DNA of 64,000 nucleotides from Thalassospira lucentensis. GTDB taxonomy: Bacteria > Pseudomonadota > Alphaproteobacteria > Rhodospirillales > Thalassospiraceae. The stretch lies in contig NZ_CP136684.1 of NCBI RefSeq assembly GCF_032921865.1, positions 1,408,501-1,472,500 of the forward strand, written 5' to 3'. Under the pieces are notes generated by a model that worked only from the letters and a program-made list of their open reading frames with translations, searched no databases and had not been told where the DNA came from. How positions within the stretch are numbered: the first letter of the stretch is position 1; each line of letters opens with the position of its first letter. Positions 44,901 to 54,695 of this stretch are shown in pieces. A program made the translations under genes and the position numbers.

Positions 44901-46046
44901 CTAATCCGTCAGATCTTTCCAGATTTCCTTCATCTTGGAAAAGAACCCTTCGCTTTCCGGGTTACTGCCTTCTTCGCGCGAAATCTCGTCAAACTCTTTC
45001 AAAAGCTCTTTCTGCCGCTCGGTCAGTCTGACCGGGGTTTCGACACTGATTTCAACGAACATGTCACCACGTGCCTGCGACCGCAGGATGGTCATGCCCT
45101 TGCCACGCAGACGCAATTGCTGTCCCGATTGCGTACCTTCCGGGATGTTGATCCGGGTGCGAGTTCCCTCAATTGTCGGCACCTCAATGGTGCCGCCAAG
45201 GGCTGCCTTGCTCATCGGGATCGGAATCCGGCAATACAGGTTCGCCCCATCACGCTGGAAGAAGCGATGATTCTGGATATCAAGGAAGATATACAAATCA
45301 CCTGCCGGTGCGCCATTGGCACCCGCTTCACCCTCGCCCGCAAGACGGATACGCGTGCCATCCTCAACCCCGGCCGGGATCGTCACCGACAGGGTCTTTT
45401 CCTGTTCGACACGACCGACACCATGGCAGGATTTGCACGGATTCTTGATGATTTTGCCTTTGCCATGACAGCTCGGGCAGGTACGCTCGATCGTAAAGAA
45501 GCCCTGCTGCGCGCGGACCTTGCCATGACCATTACAGGTCGGACAGGTTACCGGCTGCGAACCTGCCTCGGCACCGCTGCCATGGCATTCTTCGCAGGCA
45601 ACCGAGCCCGGAATGGTGATCTCGGCCTTTTTGCCTTCAAACGCTTCTTCAAGCGAGATGGCCATATTGTAACGAAGGTCGGCGCCGCGCGACGATCCAC
45701 CGCCACGGCGACCACCACCCATGGCCCCGAAAATCTCGTCGAAAACGTCGGCAAATCCGCCGCCTCCGAAACCACCGCCAAAGCCGCCACCGAAACCACC
45801 GGCACCGCCCGGTCCACCTTGCTCAAACGCAGCATGACCAAACCGGTCATAGGCAGCACGCTTTTCCTGATCTTTCAGGACTTCATAGGCTTCGTTGACT
45901 TGCTTGAATTTTACTTCGGCTTCGGTATCGCCCGGATTTTTATCCGGATGGTACTTCATCGCCTGTTTACGATAGGCGCTTTTGAGCGCGGCTGCGTCGG
46001 CATCTTTGCCAACACCCAACAGCTCGTAATAATCTTCTTTCGCCAT
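44901..46046 (-). CDS. dnaJ: Molecular chaperone DnaJ
   Basis: 381 residues from the ATG at 46046 (GGAGTTACAG before it). J domain with HPD ('[11 protein letters not shown]'), Gly/Phe-rich linker ('[25 protein letters not shown]'), four CxxCxGxG zinc repeats ([32 protein letters not shown]) and the C-terminal client-binding domain. Works with DnaK, encoded 104 bp upstream, in protein folding. Confidence 0.98.
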   Translation of the reverse strand: MAKEDYYELLGVGKDADAAALKSAYRKQAMKYHPDKNPGDTEAEVKFKQVNEAYEVLKDQEKRAAYDRFGHAAFEQGGPGGAGGFGGGFGGGFGGGGFADVFDEIFGAMGGGRRGGGSSRGADLRYNMAISLEEAFEGKKAEITIPGSVACEECHGSGAEAGSQPVTCPTCNGHGKVRAQQGFFTIERTCPSCHGKGKIIKNPCKSCHGVGRVEQEKTLSVTIPAGVEDGTRIRLAGEGEAGANGAPAGDLYIFLDIQNHRFFQRDGANLYCRIPIPMSKAALGGTIEVPTIEGTRTRINIPEGTQSGQQLRLRGKGMTILRSQARGDMFVEISVETPVRLTERQKELLKEFDEISREEGSNPESEGFFSKMKEIWKDLTD

Positions 46047-46150
46047 CTGTAACTCCGAAACACGGTCGGGCCGTTCCCGCAATTATCTGCGTCCGGAACG
46101 GCCCGATTTTTATTTACAGGGCGTCGTTCAAGACGACCTCTGCGGTCGCC

Positions 46151-48064
46151 TTACTTGTCTTTTTTGCTGTCATCGACTTCTTCAAAGTCGGCGTCAACAA
46201 CACCGTCATCGGCCTGTGCAGATGCGCCGGCAGTTTCACCTTCGCCACCTTCTTCGGCCTGCTGTGCCTGATACATGGCTTCGCCAAGTTTCATCGCAGC
46301 CTGCTGAAGTTCGTTGACCTTCGCGGTGATCGCTTCCGGATCTTCGCCGTCCTTGGCTTCTTTCAGCGCCGACAGAGCATCTTCGATCATTGATTTCGCA
46401 CCGGCATCAACCTTGTCACCGTGTTCGGCAAGGTTTTTCTCGGTCGAATGGATAACTGCTTCTGCCTGGTTACGGGCTTCGACAAGCGCTTTACGCTTTT
46501 TATCGGATTCCGCGTTGGCTTCGGCATCCTTGACCATTTTTTCGATTTCGTCATCGCCAAGACCACCAGATGCCTGAATGCGGATCTGCTGTTCCTTGTT
46601 GGTCGCCTTGTCTTTGGCAGACACGTTGACGATACCGTTGGCATCAATGTCGAAAGTCACCTCAATCTGCGGAACACCGCGCGGTGCCGGCGGGATACCG
46701 ACCAGATCGAACTGGCCAAGCATCTTGTTGTCGGCAGCCATTTCGCGTTCACCCTGGAAGACACGGATGGTAACAGCCGTCTGGTTGTCTTCCGCGGTCG
46801 AGAAAGTCTGCGACTTACGGGTCGGGATCGTGGTGTTGCGGTCGATCAGTCGGGTGAATACGCCACCAAGGGTTTCAATACCCAGCGACAGCGGAGTCAC
46901 GTCAAGCAGAAGAACGTCTTTGACATCACCCTGCAGGACACCGCCCTGAATGGCGGCACCAAGTGCAACCACTTCATCCGGGTTCACACCCTTGTGCGGA
47001 TCACGGCCAAAGAATTCCTTCACGCGTTCCTGAACCTTCGGCATACGGGTCATGCCGCCAACCAGGATCACGTCATCGATTTCACCTGCAGTGATACCGG
47101 CGTCTTTCAGGGCCGCTTTGCACGGGGTCATCGTGCGTTCGATCAGATCACCAACAAGGCTTTCAAGCTTCGCACGCGACAGCTTGATATTCAGGTGTTT
47201 CGGGCCTGATGCGTCAGCGGTGATAAACGGCAGGTTCACTTCGGTCTGCATCGACGAGGAAAGCTCGATCTTGGCTTTCTCTGCAGCTTCTTTCAGACGC
47301 TGCAGGGCCAGACGATCTTTACGCAGGTCGATCTGCTGTTCTTTTTTGAACTCTTCAGCAAGGTAATCGATGATGTTTTTATCGAAGTCTTCACCACCAA
47401 GGAAGGTATCGCCGTTGGTCGATTTAACTTCGAAGACACCGTCACCGATTTCAAGAACCGACACGTCAAAGGTACCGCCACCAAGGTCATAAACGACCAC
47501 GGTGCCACCATCTTTCTTGTCCAGACCATAAGCCAGTGCGGCTGCGGTCGGCTCGTTGATGATGCGTTTGACTTCAAGACCGGCAATTTTACCGGCATCC
47601 TTGGTTGCCTGACGCTGGCTATCGTTGAAATATGCCGGAACGGTAATAACGGCTTCGGTTACCGGCTCACCCAGATGGGCTTCTGCGGTTTCCTTCATTT
47701 TCTGAAGCACCATGGCTGCGATCTGGCTCGGTGCCATTTTCTCACCATTAACTTCAACCCATGCGTCGCCATTCTCGCCGGCAACAATTTTGTACGGGAC
47801 AAGGTCTTTGTCTTTTTCGACTTCCGGGTCGCCGTAACGACGGCCGATCAGACGTTTAATCGCAAACAGGGTGTTTTCCGGGTTGGTCACAGCCTGACGT
47901 TTCGCAGGCTGACCGACAAGGCGCTCACCGTCATTGGTGAAAGCGACCATCGACGGTGTGGTACGGGCACCTTCGCTGTTCTCGATCACGCGGCCTTCTT
48001 TGCCGTCCATGACTGCGACGCAGGAGTTGGTGGTGCCAAGGTCGATACCGATAATCTTGCCCAT
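46151..48064 (-). CDS. dnaK: Molecular chaperone DnaK (Hsp70)
   Basis: 637 residues from the ATG at 48064 (GAGGA upstream); a longer reading to 48187 is the leader. '[21 protein letters not shown]', '[17 protein letters not shown]', '[12 protein letters not shown]', '[12 protein letters not shown]' and the substrate domain '[17 protein letters not shown]' are standard. C-terminal acidic tail ends '[12 protein letters not shown]'. It binds unfolded segments in an ATP cycle driven by DnaJ and GrpE (grpE is not in this window). Confidence 0.99.
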   Translation of the reverse strand: MGKIIGIDLGTTNSCVAVMDGKEGRVIENSEGARTTPSMVAFTNDGERLVGQPAKRQAVTNPENTLFAIKRLIGRRYGDPEVEKDKDLVPYKIVAGENGDAWVEVNGEKMAPSQIAAMVLQKMKETAEAHLGEPVTEAVITVPAYFNDSQRQATKDAGKIAGLEVKRIINEPTAAALAYGLDKKDGGTVVVYDLGGGTFDVSVLEIGDGVFEVKSTNGDTFLGGEDFDKNIIDYLAEEFKKEQQIDLRKDRLALQRLKEAAEKAKIELSSSMQTEVNLPFITADASGPKHLNIKLSRAKLESLVGDLIERTMTPCKAALKDAGITAGEIDDVILVGGMTRMPKVQERVKEFFGRDPHKGVNPDEVVALGAAIQGGVLQGDVKDVLLLDVTPLSLGIETLGGVFTRLIDRNTTIPTRKSQTFSTAEDNQTAVTIRVFQGEREMAADNKMLGQFDLVGIPPAPRGVPQIEVTFDIDANGIVNVSAKDKATNKEQQIRIQASGGLGDDEIEKMVKDAEANAESDKKRKALVEARNQAEAVIHSTEKNLAEHGDKVDAGAKSMIEDALSALKEAKDGEDPEAITAKVNELQQAAMKLGEAMYQAQQAEEGGEGETAGASAQADDGVVDADFEEVDDSKKDK

Positions 48065-48167
48065 AGTAAGTTCCTCTTTTAGCGGCCGGTCCGTCCCGCA
48101 GCCTTCACGATCTAAGCGCTGCGCAGGACCTCCTGGGACCAATGGTTGTAATAGTCTCAAATTTCGT

Positions 48168-48181
48168 GGGGTAATTACCCC
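48168..48181. promoter_or_regulatory. Perfect palindrome in the dnaK leader
   Basis: GGGGTAATTACCCC is a perfect 14-bp palindrome about 8 bp downstream of the putative -10 of dnaK, so at or just after the start of the transcript. It could be a protein site or a 5' hairpin. It is not a CIRCE element. Confidence 0.5.
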
Positions 48182-48188
48182 GCGCACC

Positions 48189-48218
48189 TATATATGAAAG
48201 TCATCAAAAACTCGCAAG
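48189..48218 (-). promoter_or_regulatory. Putative RpoH (sigma-32) promoter of dnaK
   Basis: On the minus strand, CTTGCGA is followed 18 bases after CTTG by CATATA, close to the alphaproteobacterial heat-shock pattern of a CTTG -35 and a C-rich/CATAT -10. It would give a leader of about 115 nt before the dnaK ATG. Confidence 0.5.
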
Positions 48219-48429
48219 CGGTGAAAACGGGGAATCTCGGGTGAATTTTACTCTGAAACGCGGAATCCGGTATCCGGAACCCGTTCCCGAAGCGATTTCA
48301 CGGCCAAAATTGCATCTTTTCAGACTGTTTTCGCAATTAATTATGGGGGAATTCACCCAAAGCATATCGGGGATACCAAGACTGCAAAGCAGTCTGGAAA
48401 TTGGGGAAAAGCACCGCCGCGCCTTGATT

Positions 48430-48939
48430 TCAGGATAATCCCGCGGGCTGTAGGTCAGGATGGCATCGTGCCTGACGCAGCAAACGATCAAGCTTTCCGG
48501 CCAGATCCGTCTTTTCCTCGGCCCCCAGGAACCCCGCGATCTCGAAACGCTTGCCGTGCGATCGCAAATAAAGTTCGCATTGATCATCCTCACCCCGTTC
48601 CAGCACCACCTGAAGCCAATAGGGCTGAAAATCAAATTCCTGCCGCGTACCCCGCGCAGAAATTCTGATGACACGCAAATTGCCCCGACGGAGTTCGATC
48701 CGCTCTTCTGCTCTTGCCGCGCGAAAACTGAAATGAAAAGCCAGCGCCAGCAATATCACATCAATGCCCAGAAATCCGATTACCGGCCACGCACCAACAG
48801 CCCAGAAAATCAAACCGATTGATGTCGTGACGCATGCAAGTATTACGACAATATTGCGCGCTGCCCGCCTGCTTAACGAACGTGGCGGGCGCAGATCGAT
48901 GCGAAATATCGGTTTTTCGGTTCTTGGTACGGCTGGCAT
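48430..48939 (-). CDS. DUF2244 domain-containing membrane protein
   Basis: 169 residues. Two adjacent membrane helices (about 29-48 and 52-72) follow a basic N-terminus with 'LRPPRSLSRRAARNIV', typical of DUF2244; then 'FRAARAEERIELRRGNLRVIR' and a soluble C-terminal part. In alphaproteobacteria this family is often found near nth, as here. Function unknown. Confidence 0.88.
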   Translation of the reverse strand: MPAVPRTEKPIFRIDLRPPRSLSRRAARNIVVILACVTTSIGLIFWAVGAWPVIGFLGIDVILLALAFHFSFRAARAEERIELRRGNLRVIRISARGTRQEFDFQPYWLQVVLERGEDDQCELYLRSHGKRFEIAGFLGAEEKTDLAGKLDRLLRQARCHPDLQPAGLS

Positions 48940-49139
48940 CGTAATCGACCGGTTTGCAGCGTTTCCAATCTGTCAATTCTGGAACGCTTCCATATCTGCC
49001 GCAATCAAAATTCGACCTTTGCAGAACGGCAGTTTATATATTTCGATGTCAGTAGATCAGACCGGCGATAGAGGAAGCCAAACTCTTAACATCCCGAAAA
49101 TGACCGCAAAATGCGGCATCAACACAGAGATAAAGACCC

Positions 49140-49793
49140 ATGTCCCGCCCGATGAGCAAAGCCGCCATAGAAGAATTTTTCCAGCGTCTTTCGGACGCCG
49201 ACCCGGAACCGAGAGGGGAACTGGACTACTCCAATCCCTATACGCTTCTGGTGGCAGTCGCCCTGTCGGCACAGGCAACCGATGTTGGTGTCAACAAAGC
49301 CACCAAGAAGTTGTTCCAGATTGTCGAAACACCCCAGGACATGCTGGATCTTGGCGAAGAAGCCCTGATCGAACATATCAAAACCATCGGGCTCTATCGC
49401 GGCAAGGCCAAGAATGTAATGGCAGCGGCACGCATACTTGTTGAAAAGCATGGCGGGATTGTACCCAACGATCAGGATGCCCTTGAAGAACTGCCGGGTG
49501 TCGGTCGAAAAACCGCCAATGTTGTCCGCAACATTGCGTGGGGCGAACACACGATGGCTGTTGATACCCATATTTTCCGGCTCGGCAACCGGACGGGCAT
49601 GGCAAACGGTAAAAACGTGCTTGCCGTCGAAAAGGGCCTTTTGAAAAAGGTGCCGTCACGCTTCATGACACATGCTCATCACTGGCTAATCCTGCATGGC
49701 CGTTATATCTGCAAGGCACGCAAACCGCGTTGTGGTGACTGCATTGTCAATGATCTGTGCAACTATAAAGACAAAACGCCCGCCGAAGCATAA
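49140..49793 (+). CDS. nth: Endonuclease III
   Basis: 217 residues. Helix-hairpin-helix with catalytic Lys ('LPGVGRKTANVV'), catalytic Asp ('AVDTHIFRLGNR') and the 4Fe-4S loop C-x6-C-x2-C-x5-C ('CKARKPRCGDCIVNDLC'). It removes oxidised pyrimidines and nicks abasic sites in base excision repair. Confidence 0.97.
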   Translation: MSRPMSKAAIEEFFQRLSDADPEPRGELDYSNPYTLLVAVALSAQATDVGVNKATKKLFQIVETPQDMLDLGEEALIEHIKTIGLYRGKAKNVMAAARILVEKHGGIVPNDQDALEELPGVGRKTANVVRNIAWGEHTMAVDTHIFRLGNRTGMANGKNVLAVEKGLLKKVPSRFMTHAHHWLILHGRYICKARKPRCGDCIVNDLCNYKDKTPAEA

Positions 49794-49802
49794 TCGGCGG
49801 GC
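49778..49802. terminator. Shared terminator of nth and the lpoA-like gene
   Basis: GCCCGCCGA and TCGGCGGGC form a perfect 9-bp stem with the nth stop codon in the loop. On the minus strand it is followed by GTTTTGTCTTTAT, so it best suits the convergent lipoprotein gene. Confidence 0.65.
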
Positions 49803-49839
49803 ATTCTGTATCAATTAAAGCCTTTGCTATCCTGTCGGC

Positions 49840-51285
49840 TCAGAAGACCTGATCAAATGCCGCGGGTGCCGGTGCAACAACTTTGGCACCGTCAGGCTGG
49901 ATCTGCATCACAGCATAACCGCGTTCCGAACGCCCCTGTGCTGTGAGACGGAAAATGCCATCCACCCCGACAAAGCCATTGGCGTTGGTAACGGCATCGC
50001 GGGTCATGTCACCAGAATCGCGCGATAATACTGCGGCCAAGGCTGCGCTGTCATAGGCAAGGCTTGAAATGCGCGGCGGTTGTTCTCCAAATGTCCGCTC
50101 GAAACGGTCCGAGAACAGTTTCCAGTTTTCCGGATCCGGTGCAGCAAAGATACCGCCCTTAAGTGCCGGCTCCGAAAAAAGCCCCGGATCGTTCCAACCG
50201 AATGTTCCGATGAACTGTACTTCGGAACTATCGATATCGAAATACGCCAGAAGGGCAGAGACCTGCCTTAACTCTCCGCCGGTCGCCGGAAGGATCAACG
50301 CATCGAAGTCAAGTTCGCCCAGTGTGTCGACACCTTCGAGCCGCTTTAATGCACGCTGGGACGCTGCCGAACCATCTGCCTGCAATTCGCGCTTGCGTGC
50401 CCGCAAGTTTGCACGGCGTGCATCGTAATTGGCAAAATCGCGGATCGTCTGTTCCAGATTCTCGGAACCCGGTGCATAGAACGCGACCCGACCTAGGCTG
50501 CCCCCGACCCGCGAAACAATCCCCTGAAGGGCACCTGCGATTTGTCTGCCATAATCGTTTTGCGGTAACAAAGCCGCAAAACGATATTTGCCTTGCGTGG
50601 TTGCATACCCGGAAGCACGTGCGATCTGGTCTTCTGGGACAAATCCGTTAACCCACACACCGCTTTCGGCAACCCGCTGATTGTTTGAAAACGCAATCAC
50701 CGGAACACCGGCAGCTTTGGCGATTTCACTGGCACCACTAACCGATTCGGCAAAGAGCGGCCCAAGGATCATTTTCGCACCGGCATTGATCGCCTGATGG
50801 GCTGCGGCCTGTCCGCCCTGATACGTTCCTGCCGTATCAATCGGCATAAGGACGAAATCGTCACCGGCAATGTCAAACATCGCCAGTTCTGCCGCATGAC
50901 GCATGGCGCGCCCCAGTTCCTCGTTGGGACCTGATAATGGCAGCAAAAGCGCGACGCGCTTTTCATTCAATGCCGCCTCGTCGTTATAAAGTGTCAGTAT
51001 TTCCTGACCCTCTCCCTCAGGCAGGGCAGAATCGCCCGGCCAAGGGTTTGCGTCCGTCAGAAGCCCCTGATCAGGGGCCCTGGTCGGGTCGTTTGCAGGG
51101 TTATTTGCCGTTTCTACAGGTGCCCCATCCCGTTGCATGCCCAACAGGTCCGTGATACTCGTGGTGCCACTGCATGCCGCAAGCCCCAGCGAAAGGACCA
51201 CCACAGATGCCGTCCGGCGCGCGACCCGGCACCATGCCGAATTCCCGTCCAGATTCTGCAACGGATGACGTTTCGGAAAACCCAC
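49840..51285 (-). CDS. Penicillin-binding protein activator-like lipoprotein (LpoA/YraM family)
   Basis: 481 residues from a GTG at 51285, chosen because GGGAGG lies about 6 bp upstream; an ATG at 51372 would add 29 residues with no signal-peptide character. The signal 'ARRTASVVVLSLGLAACSG' gives a lipid-modified Cys. The rest is a periplasmic type-1 binding-protein fold: 'KRVALLLPLSGPNEELGRAMRHAAELAMFDI', 'LGPLFAESVSGASEIAKAAGVPVIAFSNN', 'FAALLPQNDYGRQIAG'. In gammaproteobacteria LpoA activates PBP1a; here that is family-based inference. The 5' end overlaps rsmI on the other strand. Confidence 0.85.
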   Translation of the reverse strand: MGFPKRHPLQNLDGNSAWCRVARRTASVVVLSLGLAACSGTTSITDLLGMQRDGAPVETANNPANDPTRAPDQGLLTDANPWPGDSALPEGEGQEILTLYNDEAALNEKRVALLLPLSGPNEELGRAMRHAAELAMFDIAGDDFVLMPIDTAGTYQGGQAAAHQAINAGAKMILGPLFAESVSGASEIAKAAGVPVIAFSNNQRVAESGVWVNGFVPEDQIARASGYATTQGKYRFAALLPQNDYGRQIAGALQGIVSRVGGSLGRVAFYAPGSENLEQTIRDFANYDARRANLRARKRELQADGSAASQRALKRLEGVDTLGELDFDALILPATGGELRQVSALLAYFDIDSSEVQFIGTFGWNDPGLFSEPALKGGIFAAPDPENWKLFSDRFERTFGEQPPRISSLAYDSAALAAVLSRDSGDMTRDAVTNANGFVGVDGIFRLTAQGRSERGYAVMQIQPDGAKVVAPAPAAFDQVF

Positions 51286-52211
51286 TCTCACCTCCCGATA
51301 GCTCGTTTCGCACGCAGGGTAATGCGCGCGACGGATCAAGTAAACCGGATGAACGACTCTTGCCACTTTCATCAGGTCTTTATCTTGTCGCTACTCCAAT
51401 CGGTAATTTGGGCGATATTACGTTTCGTGCGCTCGATATCCTTAAACGTGCCGATATTATCCTGTGCGAAGACACCAGAACGTCTGGCAAATTACTGTCG
51501 CGATATGGCGTAAAAACCAAGCGGATCGCCTATCACGAACATAATGCAGCCAAAATGCGCCCCGAAATCATGGACCGCCTTGGCAAGGGACAGGCGCTTG
51601 CCCTGATTTCCGATGCAGGAACGCCGCTGATCAATGATCCCGGCTATAAACTGGTACGTGATTGCAAGACCGAGGGCTTTAACGTCACGGCAGCCCCTGG
51701 GGCTTCATCACCGATTGTCGCCCTTGTTTTATCCGGCCTGCCCAGTGACCACTTCTTTTACGCTGGCTTTCTGCCGCCCAAAACATCAGCCCGCAAAAAG
51801 GAACTGACACGCTTTTCCGGTATACCCGGGAGCCTGATCTTTCTTGAAAGTCCCAAACGGCTGGCTGGCAGTCTTGCCGATATGGCCGAAATGCTGGGTG
51901 ATGCGCGCGAAGCCGCTGTCGCCCGTGAACTGACCAAGATGTTCGAGGAAGTCCGGACAGAAACACTTGGCAATCTGGCTGCTCATTACGCTGCCGAGGG
52001 TGCACCCAAGGGTGAAATCGTTGTGATCATCGGCCCGCAGAACGAACGGGATGCCGAGCCCGATGCTGACGACATTGATGCGCGTCTGGTCGAACTGTTG
52101 AAAACCTTGCGAACAAAAGAAGCTGCCGAACAGGTTGCCAAAGAGACCGGCTTGAAAAAGCGTGACCTTTATAATCGTGCGCTTGAGCTTTCCAAACCAT
52201 CCGGAGCATAG
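51234..52211 (+). CDS. rsmI: 16S rRNA (cytidine(1402)-2'-O)-methyltransferase
   Basis: 325 residues if started at the ATG at 51234; the ATG at 51174 would give 345, and the conserved part begins only about 48 residues in ('GLYLVATPIGNLGDITFRALDILKRADIILCEDTRTSGKLL'). 'ALISDAGTPLINDPGYKLVRD', 'AAPGASSPIVALVLSGLP' and 'LIFLESPKRLAGSLADM' are SAM-binding tetrapyrrole-methylase-fold motifs of RsmI. It methylates C1402 of 16S rRNA. The N-terminal extension is Pro/Ser-rich and overlaps the divergent lipoprotein gene. Confidence 0.93.
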   Translation: MPNSRPDSATDDVSENPLSPPDSSFRTQGNARDGSSKPDERLLPLSSGLYLVATPIGNLGDITFRALDILKRADIILCEDTRTSGKLLSRYGVKTKRIAYHEHNAAKMRPEIMDRLGKGQALALISDAGTPLINDPGYKLVRDCKTEGFNVTAAPGASSPIVALVLSGLPSDHFFYAGFLPPKTSARKKELTRFSGIPGSLIFLESPKRLAGSLADMAEMLGDAREAAVARELTKMFEEVRTETLGNLAAHYAAEGAPKGEIVVIIGPQNERDAEPDADDIDARLVELLKTLRTKEAAEQVAKETGLKKRDLYNRALELSKPSGA

Positions 52212-52213
52212 CG

Positions 52214-52597
52214 ATGAAATCCGGTCGGACTGCCCACAACGCAGGAATATATGAACGACGCAAGGCCGAAAGAGCCGGAAGACGCGCAGAATGGGTATGT
52301 ACCTTGTGGCTCAGACTATGCGGTTACCGCATTCTTGCAACCCGGTTTCGCTGCCCGGTCGGGGAGATCGATATTATCGCCCAAAAGGGCAATCTGATCG
52401 CCGCTGTCGAGGTTAAAAATCGCCGCAACATTGACGATGCACTGAATGCATTGCGCCCCAAGCAGCAACAGCGCATCGCCCGTGCGCTTTCAACTTTCGC
52501 CAAACGAATCGACCATCATGGCGATCTGCGTTTTGACATCATTGCAATCAGCAACAGGTGGCGTCTCAAGCACCTCAAAAATGTGTGGATGTTGTAG
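52214..52597 (+). CDS. YraN family (UPF0102) nuclease-fold protein
   Basis: 127 residues beginning 3 bp after the rsmI stop. 'AEWVCTLWLRLCGYRILATRFRCPVGEIDIIAQKGNLIAAVEVKNRR' carries the restriction-endonuclease-like E...GEIDII...VEVK core of this family. The rsmI-yraN order is widely conserved. Its role is uncertain; a DNA or Holliday-junction nuclease is suspected from fold. Confidence 0.92.
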   Translation: MKSGRTAHNAGIYERRKAERAGRRAEWVCTLWLRLCGYRILATRFRCPVGEIDIIAQKGNLIAAVEVKNRRNIDDALNALRPKQQQRIARALSTFAKRIDHHGDLRFDIIAISNRWRLKHLKNVWML

Positions 52598-52621
52598 GGG
52601 GAGGAAATGGCATATCGGTCG

Positions 52622-53029
52622 TCAGGGATGCATTTTCGCACCCTTGATGATTTTATCCGCCACCCGTTTTTCCGCCCGCAGAGCAATTCCCACAACCTTT
52701 GCATCATCTGGCGAAAACTGGCCAAAAACTTCCCGATTGGCGGCGTCGTGCCCGGTGGAAAACATTTCCTCTACATAAAGCGATGTGGTCACGCCGCGTT
52801 CCAGTGCGCGACGATGAACCTTTGCGATTGTATCCTGATCCGCTGTCAAAACGATGGCTGGCTGTCGGGACAAGGGATTATAAATATTCTTGTCGCGATC
52901 AATATAGGGTTCCCCGATAATATCGGGGTGCTGGGCAACGATGCCGCTCATCAAAAAGGCCGTGACATTCAGCAATTGCCAATTTTTCAGATCGTTGCGA
53001 AGAACAATGGCGACTTTGGTATCAAACAT
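52622..53029 (-). CDS. DUF2000 family protein
   Basis: 135 residues from the ATG at 53029 (MFDTKVAIVLRNDLKNWQLLNVTAFLMSGI...). 'PYIDRDKNIYNPLSRQPAIVLTADQDTIAKVHRRALERG', 'SLYVEEMFSTGHDAANREVF' and 'VVGIALRAEKRVADKIIKGAKM' fit DUF2000, a small alpha/beta family related in fold to peptidyl-tRNA hydrolase 2. Function unknown. It is divergent from an AraC gene with 48 bp between the starts, so it is the likely target of that regulator. Confidence 0.82.
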   Translation of the reverse strand: MFDTKVAIVLRNDLKNWQLLNVTAFLMSGIVAQHPDIIGEPYIDRDKNIYNPLSRQPAIVLTADQDTIAKVHRRALERGVTTSLYVEEMFSTGHDAANREVFGQFSPDDAKVVGIALRAEKRVADKIIKGAKMHP

Positions 53030-53077
53030 TTGTGCATCCGTTGATTTTGAAGAACCGGGGTTTTCGGGAAAACCGTC

Positions 53078-53941
53078 ATGCAAAATGCTGTAGACCAAAC
53101 CGTATCGGACGGTCTTGAACGTTTGTGCAAATCGCGCGAACGCTTCATTTCTGCAGCCCCGCTTCCGGGAATTGAACGAATGGAAGCCCTTTTTTTTGGC
53201 AATATGTTTGCGCCACACCGGCACGATACCTATGCATTGGGTATAACCATGCAGGGGGTTCAGACTTTCAATTATCGTGGTTCTTTCCGTGCCAGCCAGC
53301 CAGGCAACGTGATTGTCCTGCATCCCGACGAACTTCATGACGGGGGCGCAGGAACCGATGACGGCTTGCGTTACCGGATGCTTTATCTTGAACCATCATT
53401 GCTCCGTCAGGGACTTGGCGCTGAGACGGCTTCGCTGCCTTTTGTTTCAGATCCGGTGATTGCCGACCCGGAACTGGCTTCTACTCTGGCCTCAGTGCTG
53501 GCTCATCTTGATGAAGATGTCGATCCGCTGCTGATAGATCAATTTGTCTCTGACATTGCCTCCGGTCTCGCGCGTCATGCCAAAGGGCCCGTCAAGCCTG
53601 TGGGTCTTCTGGCGCTGGACCGTATGGAACGGGCCAGACGATATCTCGAAGATAATTTTGATCGAGCCGTGCAATCAGATGAGCTTGAAGAGGTCACCGG
53701 GCTTGATCGATATCGCCTGATCCGCCAATTCCGCGCCTGTTTTGCAACAACACCGTATCGGTATCTGATTATGCGTCGTCTGCAAAAAGCGCGCTCGCTG
53801 ATTACCCTTTGCCATCCGTTGGTAGATATCGCGGGTGAAACGGGGTTTGCCGATCAAAGCCACCTTAACCGGCATTTCAAACGTGCCTTTGGTGTCACAC
53901 CCGGTCGCTGGGCGGAACTCACATGCGAAAAAAGTCATTAA
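53078..53941 (+). CDS. AraC family transcriptional regulator
   Basis: 287 residues. An N-terminal cupin ligand domain ('FAPHRHDTYALGITMQGVQTFNYRGSFRASQPGNVIVLHPDELHDGG') precedes two HTH motifs ('AVQSDELEEVTGLDRYRLIRQFRACFATTPYRYL', 'PLVDIAGETGFADQSHLNRHFKRAFGVTPGRWA'). This is the layout of small-molecule AraC activators. Divergent from the DUF2000 gene. Confidence 0.94.
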   Translation: MQNAVDQTVSDGLERLCKSRERFISAAPLPGIERMEALFFGNMFAPHRHDTYALGITMQGVQTFNYRGSFRASQPGNVIVLHPDELHDGGAGTDDGLRYRMLYLEPSLLRQGLGAETASLPFVSDPVIADPELASTLASVLAHLDEDVDPLLIDQFVSDIASGLARHAKGPVKPVGLLALDRMERARRYLEDNFDRAVQSDELEEVTGLDRYRLIRQFRACFATTPYRYLIMRRLQKARSLITLCHPLVDIAGETGFADQSHLNRHFKRAFGVTPGRWAELTCEKSH

Positions 53942-54036
53942 TCGTCCAAACCCCGCTTTGAATTTAAAACTCCTTAACCGGCTACCCTCATATTGGCAGT
54001 TGAGACGACGGGGGAAGCGGGGCGAGAAACCGATTA

Positions 54037-54693
54037 ATGACATCACTGTCACGCATATTGCGACGGTCAAAAGACCGTGTTGTTAAAGTCAGACATTATA
54101 TCGCGCAAGCCGGACCGGCTCTGGTAATCGTTGCCATTTTGCCGCTTGCCGGATGCACATCACTTGCGATTGGTGCTGGCGCAACCGCCGGTGTGGCGGC
54201 CATGCAGGAACGGGGGTTTGGCGGGGCAGTCAGTGATACCGCCATCACTGCCGAAATCTGGCAAAAGTTTCTCGCAGAAGATGAAAACCTGTTTCGCCGG
54301 ATCGAAATCGAAGTGGTCGAAGGTGAGGTGTTGCTGGCAGGTACAGTTGACAACACCGAGAGCGAATTGAAAGCCGTCGAACTGGCTTGGCAAGCCAACG
54401 GAGTAAACCGGGTCATCAATGAGATCACTGTTGGGCAAGGCAGCAGTCTGATGGACAATGCCAGCGATCTTCTGATCACGACCCGCATTAAAACCGCCCT
54501 GATGTTTGACACAGACGTCTATGCGATTAACTACAGTATCGAAACCATCAATGGTACTGTCCACATTATGGGCATTGCGCAAAGCGAACATGAACGGAAT
54601 CTTGTTATCGCCCATGCTCGCGGTACCAGTTATGTCAGGCGCGTCGTCAGTCATGTGCGGCTGAAAGACGACCCGCAACGCCAGAGGACCTGA
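54037..54693 (+). CDS. BON domain lipoprotein (DolP/OsmY-like)
   Basis: 218 residues. A lipoprotein signal (VIVAILPLAGC) is preceded by an unusually long basic N-terminus. Two BON domains follow: about 67-135 ('DTAITAEIWQKFL...EGEVLLAGTVDN') and about 142-212 ('ITTRIKTALMFD...TINGTVHIMGIAQ'). BON lipoproteins such as DolP support outer-membrane integrity. Its TGA lies 2 bp before the proposed start of the next gene. Confidence 0.88.
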   Translation: MTSLSRILRRSKDRVVKVRHYIAQAGPALVIVAILPLAGCTSLAIGAGATAGVAAMQERGFGGAVSDTAITAEIWQKFLAEDENLFRRIEIEVVEGEVLLAGTVDNTESELKAVELAWQANGVNRVINEITVGQGSSLMDNASDLLITTRIKTALMFDTDVYAINYSIETINGTVHIMGIAQSEHERNLVIAHARGTSYVRRVVSHVRLKDDPQRQRT

Positions 54694-54695
54694 GC

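Larger units (their letters stand above)
48065..48429. other. dnaK upstream region
   Basis: 365 bp between the dnaK start and the 3' end of the DUF2244 gene. It contains the dnaK leader, palindrome and putative RpoH promoter described separately. A 65-codon GTG reading frame at 48241 on the plus strand has no recognisable features and is not called. Confidence 0.6.

Noticed and set aside
44574..46052. 492-codon plus-strand frame opposite dnaJ
   Set aside because: Antisense to DnaJ, which has complete motifs; no independent protein features.
48241..48438. 65-codon GTG frame upstream of dnaK
   Set aside because: No recognisable family or ribosome site; partly overlaps the 3' end of the DUF2244 gene.
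52622..53338. Longer 238-residue version of the DUF2000 protein
   Set aside because: The extra N-terminal 100 residues are antisense to the AraC gene and unlike DUF2000; the ATG at 53029 gives the normal length.
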